From contig JALDNG010000493.1 of the NCBI GenBank assembly GCA_024349245.1, positions 1 through 64,000 on the forward strand: a DNA stretch of 64,000 nucleotides, given 5' to 3'. The notes under the pieces are model-generated. The model saw only the letters and a list, made by a program, of their open reading frames with translations, was not told where the DNA came from and made no database searches. The translations under genes were made by a program, and so were the position numbers. Below are positions 40,285 to 53,495 of this stretch, piece by piece. The DNA comes from Neodontobutis hainanensis (taxonomy: Eukaryota; Chordata; Actinopteri; Gobiiformes; Odontobutidae). Position 1 is the stretch's first letter, and each line of letters starts with the position of its first letter.

Positions 40285-43200
40285 GATTTTGGGATGTATA
40301 TTTAAAATCTTAATAATCTGACTCATCTATTTAAAATATCGATATTCAAAAGTCTGTTTGAATTTCAATGTAGATATTCAAATCTTAAACAATTGATGAA
40401 TAATAACATGAGGGAATTTATAGTTTATAATGCGCATGACATTTGTCCGTTTTTAGGTGTATTAAGATATTTCGAGCATAAAATAAATTATGTTTTTTAA
40501 TTTTGATAAAACAACCAATATAATTAATTTTAATTCTCTAATTTTGGTATCCAAGATACCTGAGATATCATTTCAAGATATTTAATCACGGTAAAGAAAT
40601 AAAATCAATACATAATTATCAAGTTTGTTTCATTGATTTATAATTTCAACACAATTTCTATCCATGTGAACTTTCAAATTGTTATTTTATCTTTTTCTGA
40701 TTTTAATTCACCAATATTTAAGGTATTATAGTGACTTTTCGAATTACATTTATGTCTTTATAACATGTGTGACAATTATCAGAAGATATAAAAAATTTCT
40801 CTTTTATAATCATGATAGAATATTATAATAATATGCAATGCATGTCTTAGTAGCCATTTTGATTGGACCATCGAATCTAAATTTTAATGAGTTTATTTAT
40901 TTATAATATGAGTTAATTATTTTTAAGACATAAAAATTCCCTCTTTTTATCATCTGAAATCAAAAACTATAAAATATATTTTTAATTGAATTCACTCATG
41001 AATATATTTAAGAAGGTAAATATCAGACGATAACGATTGTTTTTACCACGATTTTGTTGTTTTAACAAAAATCAACATTGAAAGTTTGATAAGTTTAATT
41101 TTAAATTTAAGTATGGTTCTTTAATTCATATTCTTCATTAAAAAAACAATTAAATACAGTTTTAAAATAAATGCGACTAATTTCGGAAGAAAATATTTGA
41201 GAAAATAAAATTTGGACAATATATACTTTTAATTCTCTTTAAATAACATCAAAATTTTTTCCAATGAAATCATTAATTTCTAAAGGTATATGATGCAATA
41301 CACTACTTGAGAAATATTTTATGGTTATTCAAAGCTTCGTTACATTCCATAAGAGTATGAGTATCTTAATAAATTAATTGTTAAATTTGGAGAAACTTTA
41401 ACTAAGCGATTTTACGAGTTAATAAGAAAAATTTCTCCTGTTTTAGAAGTGACACTTCAATTGCAAATCTCAGACTTATTGTAGACATTGAATATTATGA
41501 GTTACATATATTCTCAAATATTTATGTATCATGTATTAAATACATAGTGATTGTTTTTCGCGTCTATTTGAGGTCTATACAGTCATGTATACTTTAGTCT
41601 AACTGTCTTAATAATGAAAAATTTTGACGATACTACATGATTGATATATTCAATAAATTGAACGTTAAAATTACAATTTTATGGAGTTGTAAGTCCATAA
41701 TTCTGCAAGAACAATAATTTGATTTTATCATAAGTGTGCCTTTAGAGCTAGCTGAAAATAATAATACCATTAAGATAAATAAAAAAATTCAAAACATAAT
41801 CTTACAATAAATCGTTTATCGATGTCTTAAATTCTGCAGACGTAAAACATACTCCAAAATAAATTCTTTCGAACTAATTCATTAAGCTATGTGAAACAAA
41901 TTGATCATATTTTTTTGATACTACTATCACATTAATTAATAGAATCAACTGCGTAGATTCAGTCAAGACAAATATTTTGCCTTTGATATTTCGTCGTAGA
42001 TTTAATATATAATAGGAGTAAGAAATTGTACAAAAGATGCTTAATTAATTTCTAATTACTCTGATGGTAATAATTTTTAAACATTCATATTTTTATGACG
42101 TATCTGACATCACATATTTAATTTGTCTTTTCGAAAATTTATAATGATTCTTGGCAAAGATATTCCAAAAGTTGCATAATCATTCTTTTATTTTCTTAAA
42201 AATTAAATAAACTCAATTTAAATTTAATGTCAACCGGTTAGAGTGAGAATATTTTACAAATTTTACTTCGCCTTTTTTCATTTTTAAGTATATTTCAAAT
42301 AATTATCTTGTACAGTTACTTTCAATTTATTTTGTATGAAATTAATGATTTCGGAACATGATTAAAAAAATTATCTATTAGATATTTCATATTTACTGGT
42401 ATGTTCATCTCTTCTCATGTTAAAATATTTCACTTAAAATCAAATATATATGTATTTTGTGAACATTCAAAAAAATAAAAATCATTTAATATGTTACAGT
42501 AGAGTTAAAATCATTATTTGTCCCAATTTGTTTTGAATTTTGGCGATTTAATTTTAAAGAATAGGAAAGATAGTCAATGGGAAAATATTTGTGATATAAT
42601 TATTTAATTTCCTCGAGTTTGATAGAATAAATTAAATGATATTAATGACTTAAAGGCTTTATTCTTTCGAAATGTATTTCAACCAAAATTATAAATAATT
42701 CATAAAATTTACTGATGGTTAATTTCTCACTTATTCATGTAAACACTACTGAGTATGTCTTTTCTAAAATTGTTAAATGATCAAACACCATACTTCAGGT
42801 GGCTTCTACAGCAATCGGAAAACCATAAATGTGTCAACTGAACTAGAATGGTTTGAAATATTGTTATTCTCATCAATTTAATGTTTTCATAAAACCACTA
42901 TTTTGTTGCTAAGTAATTTTAAATTTCCCAGGAGCATAAACATAGTTAAGAGAGCCCGTAATCATATTATTAAATTTTTGGTTTAAATCGCTGAACTTAT
43001 AACATCTTAAATTCGATTTCAACTTGAATTTTAACCTTTGCATCGAAGGAGGATCATCGTTGAAATTTGTTGACAAAGCTTATATTTAAATCAGCATAAT
43101 ACTATACGAGTTTACGAGCATTTGTAAGAGTCTATCCCATTGAACTATTGATGCTCTTACTCATGATATCAGCTTTTTGTTTCAAAAAAGGCTAAGTCTG

Positions 43201-45716
43201 GTTTTATATTGAAAAGATAAAATACATTTAAATGTATCGAATAAAAAATAGCTGATAAATTAACTTAAAATATTTTTAAAAGTTTTTCGAATGTTCTTTA
43301 TCAGTATCTACAGAACATTTCAGGCCATTAAAACATCGAAAAGATACATAAGATATATTTTCGTATCAACGCCAGATATTCCATTGAAAGGCCACATTTG
43401 TAAAAAATTATCTACAATTTAGTGTTGCAACAGCGTCCAGATACTTCCATCTTAATATCAGTAAAGATAAATATCAAAAAATTATAACTCTTAGAATTTA
43501 AACCAATCATTATAAAATATTAATTTTTTGAAATCGTAACTACAATTTTGCATACAATCTCTCAACATTTAGTTGGCTTAATTATATTTTTATTTTATGA
43601 TTTTGGATATTATATCTGTTTTACCTTAAAATCATTTATCTATTTCGAATAAACATAATCAACAAAATTTTTAAATGATCTTTTTTAAATCTGAATTTTT
43701 GATAGAATCTATGTTATCATTTGGTTTTGAAAAATTAAAAATAATTTTTTAATTTAAATACTTTCGAAATTTTATATTTTTAACATTTATACATTAGTTT
43801 GGGAGTTTCAATATAGAATTCATGTGAATAAGACGTAATATGTATAAATGAATATTTGTATAAAAAACACAATTCATGAAATTTTAGAACTATTGATAAG
43901 TTGATTAGGTATTCCATTGATATTTTTTAAATATAGTATCCAAAATATGTATAAATTATCATATATTTTGAGATCATTATATTTTTAGATTTCTTGTAGT
44001 AATACAGCCATGTGGTTGATAAAAATAAATTTATTATCTCCGAAAATATATGCAAGAAAATATTTTGGTTATATTTTAATCCAGATACAATTTTGCTTCT
44101 GTGCGCATTCTTGAAATCAATGGCTAGTATCTTTAATATATCTAGTATAGAAAGTGATAAATACATAGGAAAACTGATTTTTTATTTTATTGTAACTTAG
44201 AATACTCTGATTCGATGAGTTATTTGCTCAATAACCCATTTATGGGGTAGACGTGTTTGAAATTTCGATCACTAATCTCCTTTTATTTAGAATACGATAA
44301 ATAAAGTTTTTTACTCTTATTCTGCAATTTTTCTATTAATAAAGATACCTACACCATAAAAAAATTAATAATATCCCATCTTATATGAATCCTAAATTTA
44401 AAATGAGAATAAGATAAGTTTTACATTCGCATGAAAATTATGTAAATATTTATCCTATGACTCTGTTACCATGAATAAAATGTTTTTTGGCATGAATGAC
44501 CAATTTTCTTAGTTAAGTGTTAAATTTGAACATTGATTTTTTTCTTATTTAAAAAATATCATTGTGGAATCTATTTATTTATTTCCTTGTTTAACATTTA
44601 CATTTCATAGATTATTTTATGAATCAACTATGACCATGATATTTATTCTTTCAAGAATCGGACTATTTCCAAAATACAAGTTTTTGGAAGATTTTTTACA
44701 ATGAGATAATTATTGAGTATCAATTAAAATTTTCATTTTTACTTTTAACTTAATTTTGTTTAGGTAGTTTTCAAAACTATTAATATCTTTAAGAATAAAT
44801 ATATCTCAAAAAATAATTCTTCCATGTTTTAGAAATGTTAATAGATAATATAAATGTGCTCACCTGATGATCAATTCTTTAAAAATTCTAGGTTTTTATT
44901 TTATGATATGACATGTTATCGTTGATTTTTAAATTTAATTTATCGCATTAGATGTGTAAATTTAAATGAAATTCCTAATTTGATTTTAAATGTTTAACGA
45001 TTTTATAAATAAAAAATGAATTTTTAATTAATTTTGAAATAATTTTTTTATATTCATGTTAAATTTTGACGTATTTATTGACATTTAACGAGTTTTTTAA
45101 TTAAGAATCTATCATTTGGTTTTTAGTCAGAATACGAAAAATGATAATATATTATTTTATCTTTAATGTTGCACAATATTTTAACCCGACACCAAAAACA
45201 TTAATGTCCGTAATTTATTTGTTTTATAAATATTTAACGACATTAATATAGCTTGAAATTTATCAGTTTTTGTACTTATAAGATATATTGTTCAAAATAA
45301 TTCGATGCCAATACAAATACTCATTTTAGATCTTTCACTCAAGAATAATTTTTTCTCAATCATGAGATTTCTATTTTCTAAAACCATATCAGATTAGTTT
45401 GAAATTTTATTTTATTAAATCTAGTGATAAAGATAATTTCATTGTTTTTCATGCTTTAAAAAATTTTTCCATTTCGTTTAAAATACTTATTTTTTAATTA
45501 TAAGGATTTTTAATCGTTATTTTAATGATTATTGTTCACGTTAACCGTTATTAAGTCTTTATCACTTTAGGATTGTCGTTGATGCTTTTGATGATTAAGA
45601 AAGCTTAAATAAAATCTATTACGTTAAATAAAAAATAATTTAACATAAAAATACAAAATTTAGCCTTTTTTATTCTCAAAAGCATGACAAAATATTGATT
45701 TTATTGTTTAACTCCG
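40285..45716. other. Long AT-rich stretch, no gene supported
   Basis: Mostly AT-rich. 42780-43480 is slightly less AT-rich, with phrases such as aggaggatcatcg, and may hold an eroded insertion, but no frame or motif is visible. Frames at 43927-44166 and 44012-44200 lie on opposite strands of the same DNA and are of chance length. Confidence 0.4.
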
Positions 45717-45962
45717 ATGTCAACGATATGCACATGGTTTAAACTTTTCAAGGTTCTATTAATTCGTTGTTTCATAAAAAGCTTCTGCTGATCACAATTA
45801 AATATGAAGCTCAGTTAAAAGGTTTCTCCTATTATGGTGAATATAGAAAGTCTAATTTTTCTAACTCAAAAATTTAGAACTGGGTCGAGGTATACAAAAT
45901 TAATAGATTCCCAGCTGAAATTTAATATTTCTCTTTATGGTGTAAAAATTCTTAGTTTGTAA
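45717..45962 (+). CDS. Possible mitochondrial ribosomal protein bL33, three exons
   Basis: Exons 45717-45752, 45782-45849 and 45878-45962 (TAA) join across 29- and 28-nt GT...AG introns into one 62-codon frame starting MSTICTWFKLFK. Length and layout fit bL33m: a short N-terminal extension, then K/LLLI, a central G-F-S-Y block (KGFSYYGEYRKTG), a K-L pair, and a C terminus KILSL like the KI.SL end of animal bL33m. As a component of the large mitoribosomal subunit it would be nuclear-encoded and imported into mitochondria. The resemblance was judged by eye and is modest; the YDP signature of the family is replaced. The exon structure is more certain than the name. A second in-frame GT...AG (45899-45923) is not needed. 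Confidence 0.45.
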
Positions 45963-47807
45963 AAAAATTATCTATCATTGTTTAATTAAGAAAAAATACA
46001 GTATTTAAAGTTGAGAAAGCTGAGCATTACATTTAAAATATAAAAATCTGATAAAATAATAAAAACAACCTTATGGTAAATTCAAATTCATCATTTAAGA
46101 TACAAAGAATAATTAATCCATAATCTTTGTAAAATGCAGAAATTATAGCATATGTAGAATTCCGTAAAACAAACTCATAAAACTGACATCCAAAAATTGA
46201 CCTAATAAAAAATATAGACATCCATGTGACATGAAAATTGATAATGTCTGTAACTAATATCTTTAGTATCTTAGAAACAATTGACAATTTCAGTTTTTAA
46301 ATTACAAGTTATTTCACACACTGTCTGAAAGAATTTACTTCAGCTAAATAAAATTAATATAAGTTTTTAGCTTTAATACTTTCAATAAATGAAATGTTTT
46401 TTTCTATTAATTGACGCATTTTTCAATTATAATGTGAAGCTAAACACAGTTAAATTTTTACGCAACATACTCAAAAATAACATCAATATATTCTGCAAGA
46501 TTCAAAACTCGATATATTGGATATGTTAAAAATAGGTTTTATCTGAAGTTCATGTATTTTGTTTTATAACGGTTAACTAATAAGTTATTAGTTTAAGGAA
46601 TATATTGCGATTTTATGGATCCATAAATTTTCACAATTATTCGTTTCGAATTTATAAGAATAATATTCTTGAATTCATCATTTTATAATTATAATTATTT
46701 CGATCAGCAGTGAAACTTTCAAAGATTGTTGAAAATATTTTTCAGTATAGATCTGCCAAGATTCAGTTTTAATTCATTTGAACTATTTGTCTTTACTGTC
46801 TTTTATCAGTTATTTAGATATTCTTTAAGATTGTAACAGTAATATTATTCTCAAATTATAATTTTTCCTAAAGCACTAGGTCGTTATTTGCAGAAAAAGC
46901 ATTTAAATTACACCAATTTTGCCTTGTAAAAATTTATAATCACAACACATAGCTTTAGTAAACTTTAAAAATTATGATTTTAATTATCACAACAGGGTAA
47001 TTGACATCAATAAAAGAGTAGATAACCAATCAAGTTTTAAAATGTTTGATTTAGTTTTTAGTATAGCTTACAGATTTTCTTATTAACCATTAATAAACAT
47101 TTTTAAATATTTTATTATTTTCAGTTAAACCTGTTTTCAATTTTTATTCTTTTTCAACAAATCTCATCAACATATCCATTTTTATTGAACTCGATTAAGA
47201 CTCAAAAATGTCAAAATTGTGATATATGTACATCATTCAGCTTATTGCATCGAAAAATTTCAAAATATATCAAACCATGTTGTAATAATATTTGAAAATA
47301 TAGAACAGTGGAGAAATTCAAAAATGAAAATTATAGCCAATTTGAATATCATAAAAATATTTTAAAGAAACTCTCATTATATATTTTTACCTATTTTACT
47401 TTCGACGTTTATTGGTTTTATTCTATTAAATGGTTCTATTAATTTTTTGAATGCCGTGTAATTTTTATTTTATTTCGAAATGTAAAAGTTGAGGAGTGGC
47501 TTATCATTAATTTTTTGTGTTCAGTTTGTTTTATTTAAAAGTTGCATTTTTTAGAATTTTGAAAAACGGTTAAAAATATGAGAACGTATACAGGCATTTA
47601 TACGATTTAATCAAATATTCAATTGATAAATGTAACTTATCAACGAGAAAACTTTTCTTTTAAAACTATTTTATAAAGTTTATATTCATTTTTATGTATT
47701 CATAATATTTAAAATTTGAACCTCAAACCCTAAAATAAAATAGTTTAATATATTTGTTGTTCGATTAATATTTCATAAATATTTAAATTCTTTCGTTATC
47801 AATTAAG
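45963..47807. other. AT-rich stretch with one doubtful minus-strand frame
   Basis: The minus-strand frame 46033-46287 is 84 codons and hydrophobic (SIFFIRSIFGCQFYEFV). It could be an exon of a membrane protein, but no partner exon joins it and its length is not beyond chance. The rest is AT-rich. Confidence 0.35.
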
Positions 47808-48118
47808 AGTTGAGAGAAAAGTTTCTTGATAACTGTGAAAATTTTCCGAATGCCTTCTCTGTAGAATTAACAACAAAAGAAAAGACGTCGTTATTTTTCT
47901 AACGATAAAATGCAGCGGAAGTAAAGTCCATAGAAATTTCCGAAAATATAATTGTGTTGCAGTGGGGGAGCAGAACAAACTACATACACTTTAAGATTAA
48001 GTCTATAATAGATTTGCGAAAGCTGAAAGGCTCTTTAAAGCATATCTTCGAAAGTAAAACTCACAAAAATAAACTTAATATGTTCAAAATTCATTTTGAG
48101 ACACATAGATGTATTTAA
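47808..48118 (+). CDS. Split gene of unknown function, at least three exons
   Basis: Exons 47808-47889, 47916-47961 and 47996-48118 (TAA) join in phase across 26- and 34-nt GT...AG introns, giving about 83 codons. The composition is markedly less AT-rich than the flanks and protein-like: ELREKFLDNCENFPNAFS, SGSKVHRNFRKYNC and IDLRKLKGSLKHIFESK. It is basic overall with no membrane helix. An acceptor at 47807 shows that a 5' exon exists upstream. The 34-nt intron choice is one of two; reading on without it stops at 47991. A further frame up to 48299 (NYNGDSIKSNFIKRK) may be a 3' exon that I could not join. I do not recognise the family. Confidence 0.5.
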
Positions 48119-50807
48119 ATATACTTATCTCAGCAAAAATATTATAAAGTTATTGAATGTATATTTATTTTCAAAAATTAATTATTATGATAGGTTAATA
48201 TTTTCCTTTTTTAATAAAAATATATCCAACTATAATGGTGATAGTATTAAGAGTAATTTTATAAAAAGAAAAATAAAATTGGATGAAACAATCATCTGAA
48301 TAAATGAATCAAAGATCAAATAAAATAAGTAAGAAAGATAAAATAATAAAAATCATACGATTGTGATCCTTTCATTTTTAATTAAAAATTTTCAAAAAAT
48401 TGTATGATTTATTGTTTTAAATTATAAAAATAAAAATTTCGATTTATAGATGTTGAGATTTAAACACATTATTTGTAAAATTACGTTTTAAAGATTCTAT
48501 TTTGAATTTTTTAATTTTGAGAAATTTTTTCATCTTATTATTTTAATCTTATACCTTCAAACCTACACATTTTTAAAATATTCAACATCATGTTTTTTGC
48601 TTTAATTTAACGTAATATTCTAATGCCGTTTCTACAATGAATCTGAATGAAATTAATTGATGTTTTACAGTCCATATATATCAATTTAATAATTTTTTTG
48701 TCACGGCAATTTTGTGTATAAGTCAATCATTTTAAGATCCTTCATTTTATTTAGCTCATACATTTAATAAGGCTTTTAATAAGATGAAATATTTATAATA
48801 ATTTACAAATATAAGAAAATCATAAAATGGTATGATAATGAAGATGGTATTGAATTGGTTCTTTGTAGAGATCAAATAATCACTTCAAATAGTAGTTCGT
48901 GAGAAACAAAAGTAGAAAAAATATTTATAAAATCACATTTCTACCAATAGATAAGTGATAGACATCTTTCAAAAAATTTTCTTTTTGGTTTATTTCGAGT
49001 TTCGACGATTTTTGAATAATTTTAATTTTTTGTTTCTATTTCATTTTATTTTTTTGAAAATGTGCTTTTTATATTAAATTTTTTAATCATTGCAATATTT
49101 CGATATGCCTATTTTACATATTTGTTTTATAATATAGATAAAATAATATGAAAAATTAGTATTAAATAATTTTATATCAATAAGGATTTGCAAGTTTACA
49201 ATGATTTTCTTGTTTTTAGAAAAGGATTTTCAATAATATTTCATCAAATTATTATTTATTTGTGTAAATCGATCGTTGAACTCTTATTCAAACTTAAAAG
49301 GTTTGGTATGGTAGATTATATTTAAAAAATTTTATTTATAATTGTTTAAATTTAGCCAATTTATATCAAGGTGTTTATTGAACGCAACTTAAATTTCATC
49401 AAATTGAATGTATTTGATATTACATCAAAGTAGAGATGATTTTTAACAAAAATATAAAATAAGTCAAACTTGTTTATGTAAGTTGAAGATTTTAGCTAAA
49501 GTTAAGTTTTTTCTGATGTTATTATTTCCTCTTACTCATAAAAATGTTTATGGCTTTTTTTATTCAAAAATAGGCATTCAATTTTTAACATATCTGGGCC
49601 ATTCAAAACCAATAAATTTTAAATATATCTTTTCAAAAAAATTATTTCATTTATCTAAAAATAAATTATTAAGATATTTTATAGCATGGTTTAATGCAGA
49701 TGGATTAATCATGTTTGGAGCAAATTTATGTTATATTTTGTCCATTGAGAGATTGAAGATAAAATATAACAAATAAAAAGAACAAAAATTCATTGATAAA
49801 ATTTTCTTTGAAATTATCATCAAAATTGAAAATGGCAAAAACAAAAAGGATTAAACTATTTAATCAATAAACGTTAATTAAAATTATCACAAAAACTATA
49901 CACGTTAGTCAGATAAACATAGATAATATAAATTTAATGTTTATAATTTATAAATATTAATGACCAGCATTTTAGGGAAATGAATTATAAACATAGAAAT
50001 TAAAACTTTAAATGTAATTTAGAATGAAGTTTGCGAATAAATTTGATCATTTGTCTCAAATTTCATATTCTTTCATATCTATAAATTTGCCAAATATCTT
50101 GCGATTTAAATTCTAACAAAATAAAGTTAATAAACCATGTATTATTTTTTTCAGTTATTTTGATTTGAGCGTAAAACTGACTTTATTCATAATCAATAAT
50201 TGATAAAATGGCTGTATTACTAAAATATGAAGTTCAAATTCAGGATATGGTGAAAATCATCTTAACAATAGAAGTTTTAAAAGTAAAGAATATTAAACTT
50301 TTTCAGAGTTATCAATATCCCCACACCAGTGTTCCTAGATATTCTTATTTAAATAAAAAAATTGAATGTGTTTTTCGTGCACATAAAGTAAATATTTGAA
50401 AATTCCAATTATATACACTGATCGAAATTAAATGTAACTTGTTATTGTTTATTCTTACAAATAGTGTATAGCTTGACTTTTTTATACTTTTAAATAATAT
50501 TTCAACATTTAAATATCATCTGGAATAAAAAATTGTTAAAATAATTTCTTATAGCTTCAATAAATGGTTGACATTTTATTAGCTTTCTTATACTTTTGTA
50601 ATATCTGGATTTTTATTAATAATCTTTAAAATAATTATAAGTATGTTATTGGTGAGATTCAAAATTAAATTAAAAAATTAGGCTTTTTTCTAAGAAGATT
50701 TTGAGGCAGAATAAATAAAAATATTTTGAATTTTTTTTATTTAATCAAAATTAAAAAATTGTATCTGAATTTAATTTCAACACAATAATAATCTGCTTTT
50801 ATTTTAA
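48119..50807. other. AT-rich stretch with weak frames
   Basis: Apart from the possible 3' exon to 48299 and the frame at 49483-49776, nothing is supported. The 50208-50399 frame is of chance length. Confidence 0.35.
49483..49776 (+). CDS. 97-codon open frame, doubtful
   Basis: One of the longest unspliced frames in the window. It starts at TTG (first ATG near 49516) and shows AWFNADGLIMFGANLCY near its end. At this A+T content less than one frame this long is expected by chance, so it may be an exon, but no splice partner or homology is visible. Confidence 0.25.
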   Translation: MKILAKVKFFLMLLFPLTHKNVYGFFYSKIGIQFLTYLGHSKPINFKYIFSKKLFHLSKNKLLRYFIAWFNADGLIMFGANLCYILSIERLKIKYNK

Positions 50808-51810
50808 ACCAAATTAGATCGCTAATAGTGTCAAAAACTCGGATTATAAACAAATACGAGGAAAAAACTTCTCATTTAAAGCCGTTTGTTTATATATAAG
50901 AAAAATTTATTTTTTCAGTAAAAAAATTATACATAGATTGTTTACGAATGGTTCATAATCCTGATAAAAATGAAAAGTTGTTATCTGAATTATTTCTAGT
51001 TTGTGGTATGTGTTTTTGAGGAGACTTTGTGATTAAAATACACTTATAAGCTGAAGAATAAACTGTTTTGTCTGTTTTAATTTATCCATTTAATACAGAT
51101 TAAATGTTTGAATTCAAGTCTGATGCTCGATCGTTGAGAATCACATTTATGTATATAAGCGTTGATAGCAATACAAATTATAATTAGTTTTATGTTTTAT
51201 TGACGAAATAAAAATGCTGGGCTATGAAATTTTAGTATTTTAGACGTATTTCACATCTTTAGCATATTTTTAGAATCACTTAAGTATCTTTAAGGTGTTA
51301 AATTGACTGAAATTATTTTGATATCCTCAAGATGGAAGTATTTATTATTAGGTCTGGATAATTTACTGAAGAAAATGTATTTCGAAATCATGATATCAAT
51401 ATTCATGACCCAGAATATTTAAAAAAAATTTTTTAAGTTCTTTTGATTTGAAAAATTAAGAATGAATTTCGATTTGTTTTTAACATAATGAATTTCTAAT
51501 AATTTGAGAGAAGTTTTTCTTCATCAATTTTATCGAATTTCTACGAATCATAAAAACTCAATTTTTGATAAATTTTATATTTAGCTTAAACTATAAGTTA
51601 TAGATTGTTTGTAATTCTAATCTACGTCGAAGGCAACAAGAAGTATGTGATATTTTCTTTTAAAAAGTTTAAATCGCCCTGATTATTACTTTCGTGCATC
51701 AGATAATTTATAAGTACATGAGAGCTATTGGAACATTGATAAGAAATAGAGATAGCATCATAATGATCATCTTAATGTCAAAATTCTTCTTTTAGATGAA
51801 ATAAATAATT
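50808..51810 (+). CDS. Exon cluster of one or more unknown split genes
   Basis: Successive protein-like frames sit on the plus strand. About 50811-50900 reads RSLIVSKTRIINKYEEK. 50919-51005, after a TTTTTTCAG acceptor, reads KKLYIDCLRMVHNPDKNEK. About 51105-51170 reads MFEFKSDARSLRITF. About 51325-51351 joins, across a 20-nt GT...AG intron (51352-51371), to 51372-51445, reading WKYLLLENVFRNHDIN. About 51625-51680 reads YVEGNKKYVIFSFKK. A hydrophobic frame near 51675-51800 contains MRAIGTLIRNRDS. The first two lie in one frame separated by a single TAA. Full joining failed. The LYIDCLR block faintly recalls LYR-motif proteins, but the residues after it do not confirm this. Confidence 0.45.
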
Positions 51811-52253
51811 AATTAAGTTATTCAGAACGAATAAATTAAATGGAACTCTATAAAAAAATGATTTTGAGAAATATAACCATCATTAAATCCTTAATTTATT
51901 TAAAAATTCGCCAGAATTATTAACTTAATATATGGATATGAAGTTATCGTAAACCTATATCATTCCTTATTAAAAAAAGGTGTAAATTTTTTCATGCATT
52001 TTTTCACCTATCCTCATTCTGAACTCAACTAGTATTTTTTGGTAGTTGAGATTAAGATTTATTCATATATCAATTGAAGGGAAATCCAAAAATTTTTTAA
52101 TTTTATTTCTAATTTTGAAAGTTTATTGTTTGAGTTTTAACTAATATCTCATGAATATAATAAGATTCTAATCCATTCACATTGGTGCAAATTGTAAGAT
52201 GAATACAAAACATAAGTATTAAATATTATCTTTTTGTAAGAATCAATAATCAG

Positions 52254-52780
52254 CCTACAAAATCGATCTTCAACAAGATGATAGGTTTGAAATCACACAG
52301 AAGAGACCTAAATTCTTAAAGTGAAAATGAAAAAGAATTTAAACAAAAAGGTACACATTTTTTTGAATCATTAATATAATTCAAAAGAAACAGCCTAGAA
52401 TCTTAGTTTATGTTTGCGATTATTTGAATATGTTATATTAATCACCCTTTTTTCGAGAAATTTTGATGTTGACATATCTAAAGTCGAATATTTAAAGCTT
52501 TAATTGATAATAAAGGTAACCCATCACAGTTTTGAACATCGATGATATCTGGAAAACTAAAAATGGAAATTAACAAAAAATACTCAAAATGATATCTCCC
52601 GTTACTACTAATATGATCAGTGTATTAATACGTTACTGAGACCTTAATAAACGATTTTTGGGGCAAAAAAGGTTATTACTTTATGAATTTTATTTCAATA
52701 ATTTTGTGAGTCATCATCGAGACATAATGAAAATTCCTCCGTTATTTTTGTCTAGCCTTTATCTACATGGGCATTTTTGA
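52254..52780 (+). CDS. Candidate exons, unknown
   Basis: After an 18-nt GTAAG...CAG segment ending at 52253, a frame reads PTKSIFNKMIGLKSHRRD. From 52640 to 52780 (TGA) a 46-codon frame reads KRFLGQKRLLLYEFYFNN and continues with VSHHRDIMKIPPLFLSS. Both depart strongly from background composition. The joining intron was not found, so they may be separate exons or genes. Confidence 0.4.
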
Positions 52781-53059
52781 TAATTTCTTAAAAGAATTAA
52801 ATTTTAAATAATTTTTAGAATTACACTTCAGTTCGTGAATTATTCATAAATATTTTATTTTTATCATCAAATTTAAAAATATTCTTTATCATGCTTCAAA
52901 AGATAAATTTTACCCAGTAAAATCATTCATTTTAACACTATTTTCTCATAAAATGGAATATTAATAAAAACTCAAAACGATACGAATCGCTCTTTTCGAA
53001 TTTTGCAGGCTTAGGTTTATCGTGGTAAAATGTAAAATTACCTTTGATGTCAGTTTAAG

Positions 53060-53241
53060 GAAAATCACGTCACAGATTTTTCTTATTGATTGAAAAACAA
53101 AATTTTGAAATGTGGATAATCAAATGTTTTGAGATATCGAAAGGAAGTCTTGTTAAAAGCCGAATCTTATTTTACTTATTTAATGGTTGTATCTTGAGAA
53201 ACTTATTTTTGAAACAAATTAGGCAACAAATTTTATCTTAA
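53060..53241 (+). CDS. Candidate exon, 60 codons, unknown
   Basis: It begins after a TTTAAG acceptor, runs open to TAA at 53239-53241, and contains FEMWIIKCFEISKGSLVKS and RNLFLKQIRQQILS. There is no ATG near the left end, consistent with an internal or terminal exon. It is likely part of the same transcript as the exons at 52.2-52.8 kb, but this is not shown. Confidence 0.4.
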
Positions 53242-53378
53242 CCCTAGATATACAGTGACCTTCAGGAATGAATTATTTAACTTTTTATTTGTCTGATCAA
53301 TTTCAAAATATTTATAAATCACATTTTCACGAGCAAGAATATATGAATGTTTTATAACCATGATAACAGGTTTTTAAA

Positions 53379-53495
53379 ATGAAGCTGCGATCACTCGTTG
53401 TGTCAGTGCATTGAAAACAAATGTTAAGTTTTTCCACAAAAAACTATTTTAAAGCAGGGCTAATAAACAGACTGACAAATGCTCTAATTTACTGA
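53379..53495 (+). CDS. Very small two-exon frame or first exons of a gene
   Basis: ATG at 53379 (MKLRSLVV) splices across a 27-nt GT...AG intron (53402-53428) to FSTKNYFKAGLINRLTN and ends at TGA 53493-53495, giving about 29 codons. An alternative 23-nt intron gives a shorter product. It could be a mini-protein or the start of a longer gene. Confidence 0.3.

Noticed and set aside
50919..51005. LYR-motif (Fe-S assembly) protein
   Set aside because: LYIDCLR resembles the motif only loosely, and the following exons could not be joined to show the rest of the family pattern.
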